Shown: positions 9,807-18,706 of the stretch, piece after piece
Layout of the letters: the number at the start of each line of letters is the position of its first letter
Position numbering within the stretch: position 1 is the stretch's first letter
Source of the DNA: Sinorhizobium psoraleae
GTDB lineage: Bacteria; Pseudomonadota; Alphaproteobacteria; Rhizobiales; Rhizobiaceae
Length of the DNA stretch: 64,000 nucleotides
Direction of reading: 5' to 3'
Assembly: GCF_013283645.1 (NCBI RefSeq)
Contig: NZ_JABEKV010000004.1
Span: 1-64,000, forward strand
The notes under the pieces: generated by a model
Databases searched by the model: none
What the model was told of the DNA's origin: nothing
What the model saw: only the letters and a program-made list of their open reading frames with translations
Made by a program: the position numbers and the translations under genes

Positions 9807-10310
9807 CTAGCGCGCGACGGCCACCTCAGCCTCTTCGGCTTCTTCCTTGCGTTTGCGAATTTCGTCGGTCTTCTCCACGAGTTGCCTGACGATTTCGTAA
9901 AGCTGGTCCAGCTGCTCGTCGTCGAGTGCCGAGAAGATTTCCTCGATAAGCTGCTTGCGCGGATGTTCGGCCGCTTCGAGCACGACCCGGCCGGTCTCGG
10001 TGATGGAGACGATTTTTGCGCGACGGTCCTCGGGATCAGGCTTCCTCATCACCAGACGGTCGCGCTCCAGCCCGTCGATCGCCTCGGTGACTGTGCGTGG
10101 CGCGAAGTTGAGCGCACAGGCGATATCGGTGGATCGACAAGGGCCGAGCTTGCTCAGAAAGAACAGGAACTTGCTTCGGGCAAGCGATACGCCTTCCTCC
10201 GTCATCGACTCGTTCACCAATCGATGAACGCGATGATAAAGTTCGAACAGCTTCTCGGAAACTTCGATTGTCTTCTTCATGACCGTCATAGGTATATGTT
10301 GAGGTGCCAT
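9807..10310 (-). CDS. MarR-family transcriptional regulator
   Basis: MarR proteins are dimeric winged-helix regulators that often sense small molecules. The product is about 167 residues from the ATG at 10310 (MAPQHIPMTV). It shows the MarR winged helix: STDIACALNFAPRTVTEAIDGLERDRLVMRKPDPEDRRAKIVSITETGR, with the wing DPEDRR. The C-terminus is charged and coiled-coil-like (ELVEKTDEIRKRKEEAEEAE). Start is uncertain: the frame is open to 10328 and other ATGs lie at 10289 and 10280, none with a good ribosome-binding site. An imperfect palindrome at 10322-10341 overlaps the 10328 start and may be an autoregulatory operator. Ligand unknown. Confidence 0.85.
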   Translation of the reverse strand: MAPQHIPMTVMKKTIEVSEKLFELYHRVHRLVNESMTEEGVSLARSKFLFFLSKLGPCRSTDIACALNFAPRTVTEAIDGLERDRLVMRKPDPEDRRAKIVSITETGRVVLEAAEHPRKQLIEEIFSALDDEQLDQLYEIVRQLVEKTDEIRKRKEEAEEAEVAVAR

Positions 10311-10321
10311 GTCAAATGGCA

Positions 10322-10341
10322 GTAACACTATTGATAGTTAC
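10322..10341. promoter_or_regulatory. Possible MarR operator palindrome
   Basis: GTAACACTATTGATAGTTAC has 5-bp outer arms (GTAAC/GTTAC) and an AT-rich centre with further partial symmetry, 12 bp upstream of the preferred marR start. MarR regulators often bind such palindromes over their own promoters; the assignment is inferred from position only. Confidence 0.4.
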
Positions 10342-10513
10342 AATTGGCACATTTGTCGACAAAAACCTCCTAATTCTTAAGGTGCGCTTGTTCAGCAAAA
10401 GGAAACGGCCCGCGTTGTAGAGGGCCGTCTGTATTGTGAGGCGAAGAATTGCTGTCTGCGGTTGTATCGGGTCGGCGCAATCGGCTGCGCGATCCGTTGA
10501 AAGGAGAGCGATC

Positions 10514-10564
10514 TTGTTGATGAGGCCGACGGGGATGGTGACCGGATCACCTGTGGTCGAGTGA
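10514..10564 (+). CDS. Possible 16-residue leader ORF before the nuclease gene
   Basis: AAGGAG at 10501-10506 is ideally spaced (7 bp) before TTG at 10514, with an in-frame ATG at 10520; the frame ends at TGA 10562-10564. The product (LLMRPTGMVTGSPVVE) resembles nothing I know. It ends 46 bp before the YhaO-like start, which itself has no good ribosome-binding site. It may be a leader peptide or chance. Confidence 0.2.
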   Translation: MLMRPTGMVTGSPVVE

Positions 10565-10610
10565 TTAGGCGCCATTGACGGGTGAGGCAACGCCGGGCCA
10601 TGGTCCGGCC

Positions 10611-11888
10611 ATGCCCTTCCGCTTCGTCCACACCGCAGACCTCCACCTCGATTCACCCTTGCGAAGCCTGGCCCTCAGGAATGCGGAGCTCGCCGATCTC
10701 GTGCGCGGCGCCACCCGAGGCGCATTGGCAAAGATCGTCGACCTGTGTATCGCCGAAAGCGTCGACGCCCTGTTGATAGCCGGCGACCTCTATGACGGCA
10801 GCCAGACCTCCATGAACACGGCGCTTTTCCTCGCCGGCGAGCTGCGTCGCCTGGACGGGGCCGGCATCAGGACGTTTCTCATTCGCGGCAACCATGACGC
10901 CCAATCCCAGGTGACGCGCGAGCTGACGCTGCCACCTTCCGTTCACGTCTTCCAGGGGCGGAGCAAGCCGATGCTTGCCAAGACACTGGCAAACGGGAGG
11001 ACGGTTCATGTCCACGGAATGAGCTTCGCCAATCCGCACGCACCGGAGAGCCTGCTGCCGTCATTTCACCCGCCGGTCGCCGAAGCGATCAACATTGGCA
11101 TGCTGCACACGAGCCTTTCCGGCTCGCCGGGACATGATCGCTACGCGCCCTGCAGCGTCGTCGATCTCCAACGGCACGGCTTCGACTATTGGGCGCTCGG
11201 CCATGTTCACCAGCGCCAGGTGCACAGCACGCAGCCCTTTGTCGTCATGCCGGGCATGCCGCAGGGTCGCGACATCAACGAAGCGGGTGCGAAGGGCGTA
11301 ACCGTTGTTACGATCGACGACGACGGACGTGTCGAGATTGAGGAGCGCTCGATCGGCGCGGCCGTGTTTGAGCGGCTTTCCGTGGATATCACCGGCGCCG
11401 TGGAATGGCGCGACGCATTGGATCTGGTGACCCGTGGACTCGCCCGACTCCGACACCAGATCTCGGCGGAGAACCTCATTCTGCGTTTATCGCTGACGGG
11501 CGCTTCTCCGCTTGCCTGGCGCCTGAGAAGAGACGCGGATCTTTTGGAAACCGAACTCACGAACATTGCTGCTGGGCTCAGTGGATGCTGGGTAGAGAAA
11601 ATTGAGCTTCACTGCCGGGAGCCGCGAGATGAATACCATCGGCCTTCGCGAGAGCCGGTGGAGGAACTTGCCGCCCTTGTCGAAAACGAGGTGCTACCGG
11701 GCTTCGGCTTTCGGAAGGAAATAAGAGCTGTCGCCGAAGAGCTCTTGCAGCAGTTGCCGCTCGAGCTGCGACAGACGCTGGCGCCCGATGAAAGCGCGCT
11801 CGAAGAACTGGTGATGGGTGCCGGGCTGATGGGGAGCGCGGATGTGCTGGCGCATCTCCACGGCGCCGCCGCCAAGGGTGGCGATTGA
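10611..11888 (+). CDS. Mre11/SbcD-like metallophosphoesterase (YhaO type)
   Basis: A 425-residue calcineurin-like phosphoesterase of the DNA repair exonuclease group. The metal-binding motifs occur in order: ADLHLD near the N-terminus, AGDLYD, RGNHD, and LGHVH. This is the nuclease half of a two-gene module, because the next ORF (overlap TGATG at 11886-11890) encodes a Rad50/SbcC-like ATPase. The arrangement and lengths resemble Bacillus yhaO-yhaN better than sbcD-sbcC. By analogy the pair should process DNA ends or hairpins; substrate is inferred. The ATG at 10611 was chosen because similarity begins at MPFRFVHTADLHLD; an upstream TTG at 10575 is also in frame. Confidence 0.85.
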   Translation: MPFRFVHTADLHLDSPLRSLALRNAELADLVRGATRGALAKIVDLCIAESVDALLIAGDLYDGSQTSMNTALFLAGELRRLDGAGIRTFLIRGNHDAQSQVTRELTLPPSVHVFQGRSKPMLAKTLANGRTVHVHGMSFANPHAPESLLPSFHPPVAEAINIGMLHTSLSGSPGHDRYAPCSVVDLQRHGFDYWALGHVHQRQVHSTQPFVVMPGMPQGRDINEAGAKGVTVVTIDDDGRVEIEERSIGAAVFERLSVDITGAVEWRDALDLVTRGLARLRHQISAENLILRLSLTGASPLAWRLRRDADLLETELTNIAAGLSGCWVEKIELHCREPRDEYHRPSREPVEELAALVENEVLPGFGFRKEIRAVAEELLQQLPLELRQTLAPDESALEELVMGAGLMGSADVLAHLHGAAAKGGD

Positions 11889-14800
11889 TGCGGCTCCAGC
11901 AACTCGATCTTGTGCGCTACGGCAAGTTCACCGGGCGGACCCTCGATTTCGGCGACGCCAAATCCGGGCAACCGGACTTTCACCTTGTCTACGGTCCGAA
12001 TGAGGCCGGCAAGTCGACGTTGTTTGCCGGTTTTCTCGATCTGCTTTTCGGAATCGAGCGCCTCAGCCCCTATGGCTTTTTGCACCCGTACCAGACGATG
12101 CGTGTCGGTGGCATCGTCGAAACCGGCGGTCGGCGACATCACGCCTACCGCATCAAGCGCAACGCAAACAGCCTGATCAGCCACGACGAACAGCCGCTGC
12201 CGGAAAATCTCTTTTCGGCCGCCCTCGGCTCTATCGATCGCGCGACCTATCGAATGATGTTCTCGCTGGACGATGACAGCATTGAACAGGGCGGGGAAAG
12301 CATTCTGAAGAGCGAAGGAGAGCTTGGTTCGCTCCTCTTCTCGGCGAGTTCCGGTCTGCCGGATAGCAGCGCCGTGCTGGCGAACTTGCGCGCCGAGGCG
12401 GATGCCTTCTACAGGCCGCAAGGGCGAAAGCACGGACTCGCCGAACTGAGGGGCGAACTCGATGCGCTGAAGGTCGAGCGCAACGCGGTCGACATCAATG
12501 CGCGCGAATATGCGTCGCTTCGCAAGACGCTGGCAAGCGCCCGCGAGCGCCATGACAGGGCGTCGGCGCAGCGCACGGAATTGCGCGTTGACCGGGACCG
12601 GGTGCGTGCGCAGCTCGACTGTCTGCCGCTTCTCGGGCGGCTGCGCGCGGCGCAGGAAGAACTCGCGCGGCAAGAAGCTCTGCCGCTGCCGCCTTCGGAA
12701 TGGTGGAGCGAACTGCCGGCGCTTCGCAAAACGGAAGCGGAAATCGCCGCCCGGTTTGTACAACTGAGCGAGGAATTGCGCCTCCGGCGCGAAGAGCTGG
12801 AAGACCTGCCTCTGGACGACCTGGCGCTGACGCTTGTGGACAGGTTTAAGGTGCTTCGCGAAACCGCGCTCGACGCCCGCTATCTGACGGCCGCGAGGGA
12901 CATGCCGTCTCGCCTTGAAGAGCTTGCCGTTACGTCAAGCGGGATCGACGCCTGTCTCGTCCGTCTCGGTGAGGCGGGCAATCCCGATCCCGTCGCACTA
13001 CTCTTGCCCGCCGCAGTCGGCGCCCGGCTGCAGGATCTCGTACGGCGACATGCGATGCTCGCCGAAAGGCTCTCATCCGCACGCGAGGAGGCGGGGAAAG
13101 CAAAGCGGCAGTGGCAGGAGGCCGACCGCAATCTTTCCGGGCTGGGTGGAGGCGGGAAGGACCTCAGCCATCTCACCGAACGTCTGCGGCTGGCTCGCCA
13201 GAGCGATTGCCTGCTTCGTCAACAGGCAGCAAGACGCGAGGTCGACCGACTGGAGGCGGAACTTTCCGACAAGCTCGAAGCGCTCCGGCCGTTCGACGGA
13301 AATGCCGACGAGCTTGCGGCGGTTTGCGTTCCGGCGCCGAGCATGGTCGAGGCCTGGCGGGCGGAGGCAGCGCTGCAGGCGGAACGGAGATTGCGCCTCG
13401 ACGCCAGGATTGCAGATGAAAGCGAGCGTCAGGCTGGAGACGAAGCGCGTCTTGCGGCGTTCAACTCTTTCGGCGGCGCGGTGGACGACGCGGCCGCGGG
13501 CGAGTTGCGCCAGCGGCGCGATCTCGCGTGGCAGGCGCACCGCCTTCGGCTGGATGACGTCACGGCGGGCGCCTTCGAGACGCTGCTGAAGGAGGATGAT
13601 CGAGCCACCGCGTTCCGTTTGAGGCAGGCGGAACGGCTCGCAGAGATACGCGGCCTGACATGCGCGATTGCCGAACGGCGCGCCCGCTTGCAGGAACTTG
13701 AAGAGCAAAGAAGAGCAGCGGTCAGGGAGCGCGGGGAGTTGGACGCGGCGGTGGGTCAGGCCGCGAGCGCCTGCGGTTTACCTAACGTCATGCTGTTGCC
13801 GCAACTGGACGCCTGGTTGGCGACGCGTGCCGCCGCCTTGGAAATACGGGTGGCTTTGCGTGCGGCGCGCCAGCAGCACGAGCGGGCGGCCTGCGAAGAA
13901 GCGACAACCGTCAGCACGCTTCAGGACGAACTTGCCCGGGTTGGAGTGACCGGGAACGTGCCAGGACGTTTGGACGGCCTGCTGGCGGTCGTTGAGCGTG
14001 TCGTCTCCGAGGCGCAGACGGCCGCCGCCGCGCATCGTGCTGCTGTTGAGCAGCATCGCAGGGCTTCGGAATCGCTGGAAGGCCGGGAGGCGGCGCTTGC
14101 GATCGTCGAGGTTGAGATGGCCGCCTGGCAGCGGGAATGGGACGAGGCGCTCGCAACGACCTGGCTGGCTCGCCGGATCGAGCGGCCTGTTCCACAAGAG
14201 ATTGGGCCTATGCTCGCCGTCTTGCAGGACTTCGACAAGCTGATGCAGCGCAAGGCTGATCTCGATCATCGAATCGCAGGCATGCGCAAGGACCAGGTTG
14301 CGTTCTGCGACGCGGTTTCAAATCTGGCCGAAACATTCGGGCTGAAGCAGACCGCAGGCGACCCGCTGGTTCTCTTCGGATCCTTGCGCGACCGAATCAG
14401 TACTGCTCATCAGCAGCAGGAGCGCCGCGGGGCGGTCCTTGCGGGCATCGAGCGAACGGAGGAGAACCTAAGAGCGCTGCGCGCGGAGGAGCGACTCCAT
14501 CTCTGCGCAAAACAGGTCATTCTCGATTTCTTTGGATGCACCACGCTTGATGACGCCGGCGCTTGCCTTGACGCAGTGCGCGAGCAGGAGAGGTTGCGGC
14601 AGAGGCTCGCCGAGCTTGAGAATGATCTTGTCACACGGCTTTGCGTGGCCACATGCGAAGAGGCCGAGACAATCCTCGCAGCGGTCGACGAGACGAAATT
14701 GCGCCACGACCTCGCCAGGTTGGAGGAGGCGATTGACGCTGCCGATCGCGATGTCAGCGAACTGCATGCGGAGGTGCGGAGTGCGGAAAAGGCGATTGCC

Positions 14801-15352
14801 GGCGTCGAAGGTGGGGACACGGTCGCTGAATTGGAGCAGCGGCGCCGGACGTTGCTTCTAGACATCGAAAACAGGGCGATCGGTTATTTGCGACTAAGAG
14901 CCGGCGTTGTTGCCGCCGAGCAGGCGCTACGGCTGTTTCGCGAGCGCCATCGCAGCGCCATGATGCAACGCGCTTCCCGGATGTTCATGAAGATCAGCGG
15001 CGGCGAATATTCCGGCCTCTCCACGCATGCGGACAAGGGGCAGGAATTCCTGATCGCGAACGTCGCCTCGGGCGGGTCGAAGCTCGCCGGCGATCTTTCG
15101 AAAGGCACACGGTTTCAGCTTTATCTCGCTCTCAGGATTGCCGGCTACCACGAGGTTGCTGCCGCCAGGGAGGCGCTACCGTTTATCGCCGACGACATCA
15201 TGGAAACATTCGACGACGATCGCGCCGGCCGTGCCTTCGAGCTGATGGCGGACATGGCGCGAGTCGGGCAGGTGATCTATCTTACCCACCACGAACATCT
15301 GTGCGATGTCGCGCGGGACGCGTGCCCGTCAGTAACCATTCACAGGCTTTAA
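11888..15352 (+). CDS. Rad50/SbcC-like ATPase with long coiled coils (YhaN type)
   Basis: A 1154-residue AAA/ABC-type ATPase, the partner of the upstream nuclease. The N-terminus has a Walker A motif ([10 protein letters not shown], about residues 35-44) in an AAA_27-like domain. A long central part rich in E, R, A and L predicts extended coiled coils. The C-terminus has the ABC signature region [16 protein letters not shown], Walker [19 protein letters not shown] and a terminal H-loop (IYLTHHEHL). No zinc-hook CxxC is obvious at the coiled-coil apex, a difference from Rad50. Translationally coupled to the nuclease by TGATG. Likely cytoplasmic, acting on DNA ends. Confidence 0.85.
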   Translation: MRLQQLDLVRYGKFTGRTLDFGDAKSGQPDFHLVYGPNEAGKSTLFAGFLDLLFGIERLSPYGFLHPYQTMRVGGIVETGGRRHHAYRIKRNANSLISHDEQPLPENLFSAALGSIDRATYRMMFSLDDDSIEQGGESILKSEGELGSLLFSASSGLPDSSAVLANLRAEADAFYRPQGRKHGLAELRGELDALKVERNAVDINAREYASLRKTLASARERHDRASAQRTELRVDRDRVRAQLDCLPLLGRLRAAQEELARQEALPLPPSEWWSELPALRKTEAEIAARFVQLSEELRLRREELEDLPLDDLALTLVDRFKVLRETALDARYLTAARDMPSRLEELAVTSSGIDACLVRLGEAGNPDPVALLLPAAVGARLQDLVRRHAMLAERLSSAREEAGKAKRQWQEADRNLSGLGGGGKDLSHLTERLRLARQSDCLLRQQAARREVDRLEAELSDKLEALRPFDGNADELAAVCVPAPSMVEAWRAEAALQAERRLRLDARIADESERQAGDEARLAAFNSFGGAVDDAAAGELRQRRDLAWQAHRLRLDDVTAGAFETLLKEDDRATAFRLRQAERLAEIRGLTCAIAERRARLQELEEQRRAAVRERGELDAAVGQAASACGLPNVMLLPQLDAWLATRAAALEIRVALRAARQQHERAACEEATTVSTLQDELARVGVTGNVPGRLDGLLAVVERVVSEAQTAAAAHRAAVEQHRRASESLEGREAALAIVEVEMAAWQREWDEALATTWLARRIERPVPQEIGPMLAVLQDFDKLMQRKADLDHRIAGMRKDQVAFCDAVSNLAETFGLKQTAGDPLVLFGSLRDRISTAHQQQERRGAVLAGIERTEENLRALRAEERLHLCAKQVILDFFGCTTLDDAGACLDAVREQERLRQRLAELENDLVTRLCVATCEEAETILAAVDETKLRHDLARLEEAIDAADRDVSELHAEVRSAEKAIAGVEGGDTVAELEQRRRTLLLDIENRAIGYLRLRAGVVAAEQALRLFRERHRSAMMQRASRMFMKISGGEYSGLSTHADKGQEFLIANVASGGSKLAGDLSKGTRFQLYLALRIAGYHEVAAAREALPFIADDIMETFDDDRAGRAFELMADMARVGQVIYLTHHEHLCDVARDACPSVTIHRL

Positions 15353-15413
15353 CCGAAGCGCGCCCGCTTCACGCTGTCTTGGATATTGGATCGACAACAC
15401 GGAGGACTCCCCG

Positions 15414-15812
15414 ATGGAAATCATGGAATGCGGATCGCGGCCTTCTGTGCGCGGGGCGGCGGAGTACTTCACCGGATCGGTGCGGCAGGATCCCGTGCTG
15501 GAGGCACCTGAGCCGGCGCGCGTTCGCGCCGTCACCGTGACGTTCGAGCCCGGCGCACGCACGGCCTGGCATACGCATCCGCTCGGCCAGACCTTGATCG
15601 TGACGGCTGGCCGTGGACTCGCACAAAGCTGGGGCGGGGCGCTGCGTGAGATTCGCGCGGGCGACGTCGTGTGGTTTCCGCCGGGCGAAAAACACTGGCA
15701 CGGCGCCGGGCCGGACACGGCCATGACCCATATCGCGATCCAGGAAGCGCTCGACGGCAAAGTCGTGGATTGGCTCGAACACGTAACGGTTGAGCAGTAT
15801 AGCGGAACGTGA
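15414..15812 (+). CDS. Small single-domain cupin protein
   Basis: A 132-residue cupin. Cupin motif 1 is visible as [19 protein letters not shown] and motif 2 as [16 protein letters not shown], giving the histidines of a metal site. The closest family flavour is the small cupins annotated as quercetin dioxygenase-like or hydroxynitrile lyase-like, but substrate cannot be read from the sequence. It starts 61 bp after the ATPase gene and is unlikely to be functionally tied to it. ATG follows a GGAGGACTCC stretch. Confidence 0.85.
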   Translation: MEIMECGSRPSVRGAAEYFTGSVRQDPVLEAPEPARVRAVTVTFEPGARTAWHTHPLGQTLIVTAGRGLAQSWGGALREIRAGDVVWFPPGEKHWHGAGPDTAMTHIAIQEALDGKVVDWLEHVTVEQYSGT

Positions 15813-15878
15813 CGAGGAAATGTTATCAGGCGAGACGCGTGCCGTTGCGCTCACATCGTTGACGATATTGGGATGAAA

Positions 15879-15954
15879 TGGTGGGCGATGAGAGACTCGA
15901 ACTCCCGACATCCTCGGTGTAAACGAGGCGCTCTACCAACTGAGCTAATCGCCC
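15879..15954 (-). tRNA. tRNA-Val (TAC anticodon)
   Basis: Read on the minus strand the gene starts GGGCGATTAGCTCAG and ends with ATCGCCC-A-CCA. The D loop (AGCTCAGTTGGTAGAGC), anticodon stem CCTCG/CGAGG with loop TTTACAC (anticodon TAC) and T loop (GTTCGAGTC) fold normally. CCA is encoded. A possible promoter lies upstream on the minus strand (TTGCGG, 17-bp spacer, TAGATC). Confidence 0.97.
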
Positions 15955-16011
15955 GTTCGCGTTTCGAACACGTGTCCGCCGCGTCGGTGGGCGTGATCTA
16001 TGCGCAACGGG

Positions 16012-16054
16012 GAAAAACCGCAAGAGCATTTGCGAGGTTTTTTCGATTTTTTTT
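16012..16054 (+). terminator. Hairpin with T-tract, owner unclear
   Basis: GAAAAACCGCAA (16012-16023) pairs with TTGCGAGGTTTTTTC (16030-16044) apart from a small bulge, followed by a run of about nine Ts. It looks like a good plus-strand terminator but the nearest plus-strand gene, the cupin, ends 200 bp upstream on the far side of the minus-strand tRNA-Val. Confidence 0.5.
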
Positions 16055-16305
16055 ATGAACACCGTTTTCGCGCACCGGAGCGCATCTTCCCCGCCTGTGG
16101 ACAAGCTCCCGCGAGTGTGGCGGTGTTGTCAGATAAGGCACGGCTTTCTCGTTGAGGTATCCGGCGGCAGCCGCGGCCAACGGCAAAGAAAGTGTGCGGG
16201 GGCGACAGGTCACCCGCTGGCGTCTCGGTCCGTGCCTGATTTCGTGTCGCGAAGTCGGCTGTGGATCAAAATTCGCTCCGTCACGGATTTGTCTTCAAAC
16301 ACGCT

Positions 16306-16334
16306 TGACACCCAAATGCGAACCGCTTAGTTAG
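16306..16334 (+). promoter_or_regulatory. Probable promoter of the tRNA-Asp cluster
   Basis: TTGACA at 16306-16311 and TAGTTA at 16329-16334 are separated by exactly 17 bp, about 70 bp before the first tRNA-Asp. It is outside the repeated unit, so it would drive all three copies unless the spacers carry their own promoters. Confidence 0.6.
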
Positions 16335-16404
16335 CCGCTCATCGAACGGCAGGGCCGCTTTGATGCGGGGCGCACGAAAGTCGCTCCGGCCTAGTCAAGA
16401 TGAT

Positions 16405-16481
16405 GCGGGTGTAGCTCAGTCGGTTAGAGTGCCGGCCTGTCACGCCGGAGGTCGCGGGTTCGAGCCCCGTCACTCGCGCCA
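16405..16481 (+). tRNA. tRNA-Asp (GTC), copy 1
   Basis: A 77-base gene with acceptor GCGGGTG/CACTCGC (one G-T pair), D loop TAGCTCAGTCGGTTAGAG, anticodon stem CCGGC/GCCGG with loop CTGTCAC (anticodon GTC), T loop GTTCGAGCC, and encoded CCA. First of three identical copies spaced 151 bp apart. Confidence 0.97.
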
Positions 16482-16533
16482 CTCTTGAAAGGCAAACCAG
16501 CGGCATTCTCAAAATGTGCCGATGATGTAATAA

Positions 16534-16551
16534 TGACCACGCGTGGTCATG
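16534..16551. repeat. 18-bp perfect palindrome in tRNA spacer (first copy)
   Basis: ATGACCACGCGTGGTCAT is its own reverse complement; an identical copy lies 151 bp downstream at about 16685-16702. It stands just before a tRNA-Asp 5' end, where it could be a processing signal or protein site. No T-run follows, so it is not a standard terminator. Confidence 0.75.
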
Positions 16552-16555
16552 ATGC

Positions 16556-16632
16556 GCGGGTGTAGCTCAGTCGGTTAGAGTGCCGGCCTGTCACGCCGGA
16601 GGTCGCGGGTTCGAGCCCCGTCACTCGCGCCA
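16556..16632 (+). tRNA. tRNA-Asp (GTC), copy 2
   Basis: Identical in sequence to the copy at 16405, with the same anticodon loop CTGTCAC and encoded CCA. It is preceded by the palindromic spacer. Confidence 0.97.
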
Positions 16633-16706
16633 CTCTTGAAAGGCAAACCAGCGGCATTCTCAAAATGTGCCGATGATGTAATAATGACCACGCGTGGTCA
16701 TGATGC

Positions 16707-16783
16707 GCGGGTGTAGCTCAGTCGGTTAGAGTGCCGGCCTGTCACGCCGGAGGTCGCGGGTTCGAGCCCCGTCACTCGCGCCA
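16707..16783 (+). tRNA. tRNA-Asp (GTC), copy 3
   Basis: Identical to the two upstream copies; it ends the array. Its 3' flank (TTTCTCCTG) differs from the repeated spacer. Confidence 0.97.
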
Positions 16784-17090
16784 TTTCTCCTGTCCTTCGA
16801 TCGGTTCTGATGGTCCGGATTTTGGCATTTTTTGCATTGCGGCAATCTGTCTCGGTGGGCCATCGTCTACGGTAAGGTTCGTCGATTCCCGCAAATGCGC
16901 GTTTTGTCGCTGCTGCGCCGAATAATGCCGCTTCATCCGGTGTCGCGAAGCGGTTTAAATGCCCCTTGAAGGCTTGCGCGCGGGCGCGGGCTGCGCTAAC
17001 CACTCTGGCGTTGCAACATATTTTTCGGCCTGCGAGATTTGTTGTTCAAGTGCCTCTCCGGCGCTCTCCCGCAGGCAGGGACGGATAACA
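16784..17090 (+). other. tRNA-Asp to nuoA intergenic region
   Basis: About 307 bp without a credible gene. A 7-bp stem CCGCTTC/GAAGCGG (16928-16934 with 16947-16953) followed by TTTAAAT might end the tRNA transcript. The nuo promoter should lie here or in the following 100 bp; I could not pick one with confidence. Confidence 0.45.
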
Positions 17091-17456
17091 ATGACTGAAC
17101 TTCTCGGTTCCTATGTTCCGATCGCGATTTTCATTGGAATCGCTCTTGTGATCGGCCTCGCACTCCTGGTCGCCCCCTTCGCCGTCGCCTTCAAGGCGCC
17201 TGATTCGGAAAAGCTGTCGGCGTACGAGTGCGGCTTCAACGCGTTTGACGACGCCCGCATGAAGTTCGACGTCCGTTTCTATCTCGTGTCGATCCTCTTC
17301 ATCATCTTCGATCTGGAAGTGGCTTTCCTCTTCCCTTGGGCCGTTTCGTTCAGGGAAATGGGCTGGTTTGGCTTCTGGTCGATGATGGTCTTCCTCCTGG
17401 TGCTGACGGTCGGCTTTATCTATGAATGGAAAAAGGGAGCGCTGGAATGGAATTGA
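17091..17456 (+). CDS. nuoA: NADH-quinone oxidoreductase subunit A
   Basis: NuoA is a small membrane subunit of respiratory complex I, which couples NADH oxidation by quinone to proton pumping across the inner membrane. The 121-residue product has three predicted membrane helices and the conserved loop [35 protein letters not shown]. It is the first gene of the nuo operon, with the next start overlapping its end. ATG chosen at [14 protein letters not shown]; the frame is open upstream but lacks similarity. Confidence 0.96.
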   Translation: MTELLGSYVPIAIFIGIALVIGLALLVAPFAVAFKAPDSEKLSAYECGFNAFDDARMKFDVRFYLVSILFIIFDLEVAFLFPWAVSFREMGWFGFWSMMVFLLVLTVGFIYEWKKGALEWN

Positions 17457-18025
17457 TGTCCGGCACCACGCTCGTTGCGCCGCAGCCGAAGGGGATTATC
17501 GATCCCTCGACCGGCAAGCCGATTGGCAGCAATGACGCTTTCTTCGGCGAGATCAACAATGAGCTCGCCGATAAGGGTTTTCTCGTTACCTCAACCGACG
17601 AACTGATCAACTGGGCGCGTACCGGTTCGCTGATGTGGATGACCTTCGGTCTTGCCTGTTGCGCCGTCGAAATGATGCAGATGTCGATGCCGCGCTATGA
17701 CGCCGAACGTTTCGGGTTCGCGCCGCGTGCCTCGCCGCGCCAATCCGACGTCATGATCGTCGCCGGTACGTTGACCAACAAGATGGCGCCCGCGCTTCGC
17801 AAGGTCTACGACCAGATGCCGGAGCCGCGCTATGTCATCTCGATGGGCTCCTGCGCCAACGGTGGCGGCTACTATCACTATTCCTATTCGGTCGTACGCG
17901 GTTGCGACCGTGTCGTGCCCGTCGACATCTACGTGCCAGGCTGTCCTCCCACGGCAGAAGCGCTGCTCTATGGCGTGCTTCTGCTGCAGAAGAAGATCCG
18001 CCGAACCGGCACGATCGAGCGCTAA
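17447..18025 (+). CDS. nuoB: NADH-quinone oxidoreductase subunit B
   Basis: NuoB carries iron-sulfur cluster N2, the last electron carrier before quinone, at the junction of the peripheral and membrane arms. The 192-residue product has the cysteine ligands in [11 protein letters not shown] (Cys71, Cys72), [15 protein letters not shown] and [12 protein letters not shown]. The start at 17447 ([10 protein letters not shown]) overlaps the end of nuoA by 10 bases; an alternative ATG lies at 17456. Confidence 0.96.
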   Translation: MELMSGTTLVAPQPKGIIDPSTGKPIGSNDAFFGEINNELADKGFLVTSTDELINWARTGSLMWMTFGLACCAVEMMQMSMPRYDAERFGFAPRASPRQSDVMIVAGTLTNKMAPALRKVYDQMPEPRYVISMGSCANGGGYYHYSYSVVRGCDRVVPVDIYVPGCPPTAEALLYGVLLLQKKIRRTGTIER

Positions 18026-18044
18026 CGGCAGGGGGTTCTTTGAC

Positions 18045-18650
18045 ATGAGTGAAGCCCTGAACGAGCTTGCCTCCTATCTTCGCGAGATGCGCGGCGCGCT
18101 GATCGTCGACGCAGCCATCACCTTCGGCGAACTGACGGTGACGACCAAGGCGGAAAACGTCGTGGCGCTGTTGACGTTCCTGCGCGATGACGTGCAGTGC
18201 GCCTTCGTCAACCTGGTCGACGTCTGCGGCGTCGACTGGCCGCAGCGGCCGGATCGTTTCGACGTCGTCTATCACCTGCTCTCGCCGCGGCAGAACCTGC
18301 GCATCCGCGTGAAGGTCAAGACTGCAGAAGGTGAGCCTGTGCCGTCTGCGACGGCTGTTTACCCGGGCGCAGACTGGTTCGAGCGGGAAGCCTACGACCT
18401 GTACGGCATTCTCTTCACCGGCCATCCGGACCTGCGGCGCATCTTGACGGATTACGGCTTCGAGGGCCATCCGCTGCGCAAGGACTTCCCGGTCACCGGC
18501 TTCGTCGAAGTTCGTTACGACGACGAGGTCAAACGCGTCGTCTATGAGCCCGTCGAATTGAAGCAGGAATTCCGCAACTTCGATTTCCTCTCGCCGTGGG
18601 AAGGGACCGAATACGTCCTGCCCGGCGATGAAAAGGCGAAGGCACGCTGA
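18045..18650 (+). CDS. nuoC: NADH-quinone oxidoreductase subunit C
   Basis: NuoC (30-kDa subunit) is part of the hydrophilic connecting module of complex I. The 201-residue product contains the family signature [38 protein letters not shown]. It is a separate gene, not fused to nuoD as in enterics. The ATG follows a GGCAGGGGG ribosome-binding site 19 bp after nuoB. Confidence 0.96.
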   Translation: MSEALNELASYLREMRGALIVDAAITFGELTVTTKAENVVALLTFLRDDVQCAFVNLVDVCGVDWPQRPDRFDVVYHLLSPRQNLRIRVKVKTAEGEPVPSATAVYPGADWFEREAYDLYGILFTGHPDLRRILTDYGFEGHPLRKDFPVTGFVEVRYDDEVKRVVYEPVELKQEFRNFDFLSPWEGTEYVLPGDEKAKAR

Positions 18651-18706
18651 GTTAAGTCGGCCCGTGACGATCCGCCGAGGATGTCATCCGGCCTGGAGCA
18701 ATCGGT

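Larger units (their letters stand above)
15955..16404. other. Intergenic region between tRNA-Val and tRNA-Asp genes
   Basis: About 450 bp between divergently placed tRNA genes. It holds the terminator-like hairpin at 16012-16054, a probable tRNA-Val promoter on the minus strand and a tRNA-Asp promoter at 16306-16334. No credible protein gene or integrase is present. Confidence 0.6.
16405..16783 (+). repeat. Tandem 151-bp repeat carrying tRNA-Asp
   Basis: Two full units (16405-16555 and 16556-16706), each a 77-bp tRNA-Asp plus a 74-bp spacer, are followed by a third tRNA-Asp without the spacer. The two spacers look identical, including a perfect 18-bp palindrome ATGACCACGCGTGGTCAT near their ends. 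Sequence outside the array is unrelated, indicating tandem duplication and recent homogenisation. Confidence 0.9.

Noticed and set aside
10312-10575. 87-codon minus-strand ORF ending one base before the marR ATG
   Set aside because: No ribosome-binding site, no recognisable family, crosses a hairpin and the operator-like palindrome; looks like intergenic DNA.
16405-16783. CRISPR array
   Set aside because: The regularly spaced repeats are tRNA-Asp genes with identical spacers, not short repeats with unique spacers; no cas genes are present.
15879-16783. tRNA-associated integration site or genomic island
   Set aside because: No integrase, no partial tRNA duplicate with novel DNA between copies; flanks are core genes.
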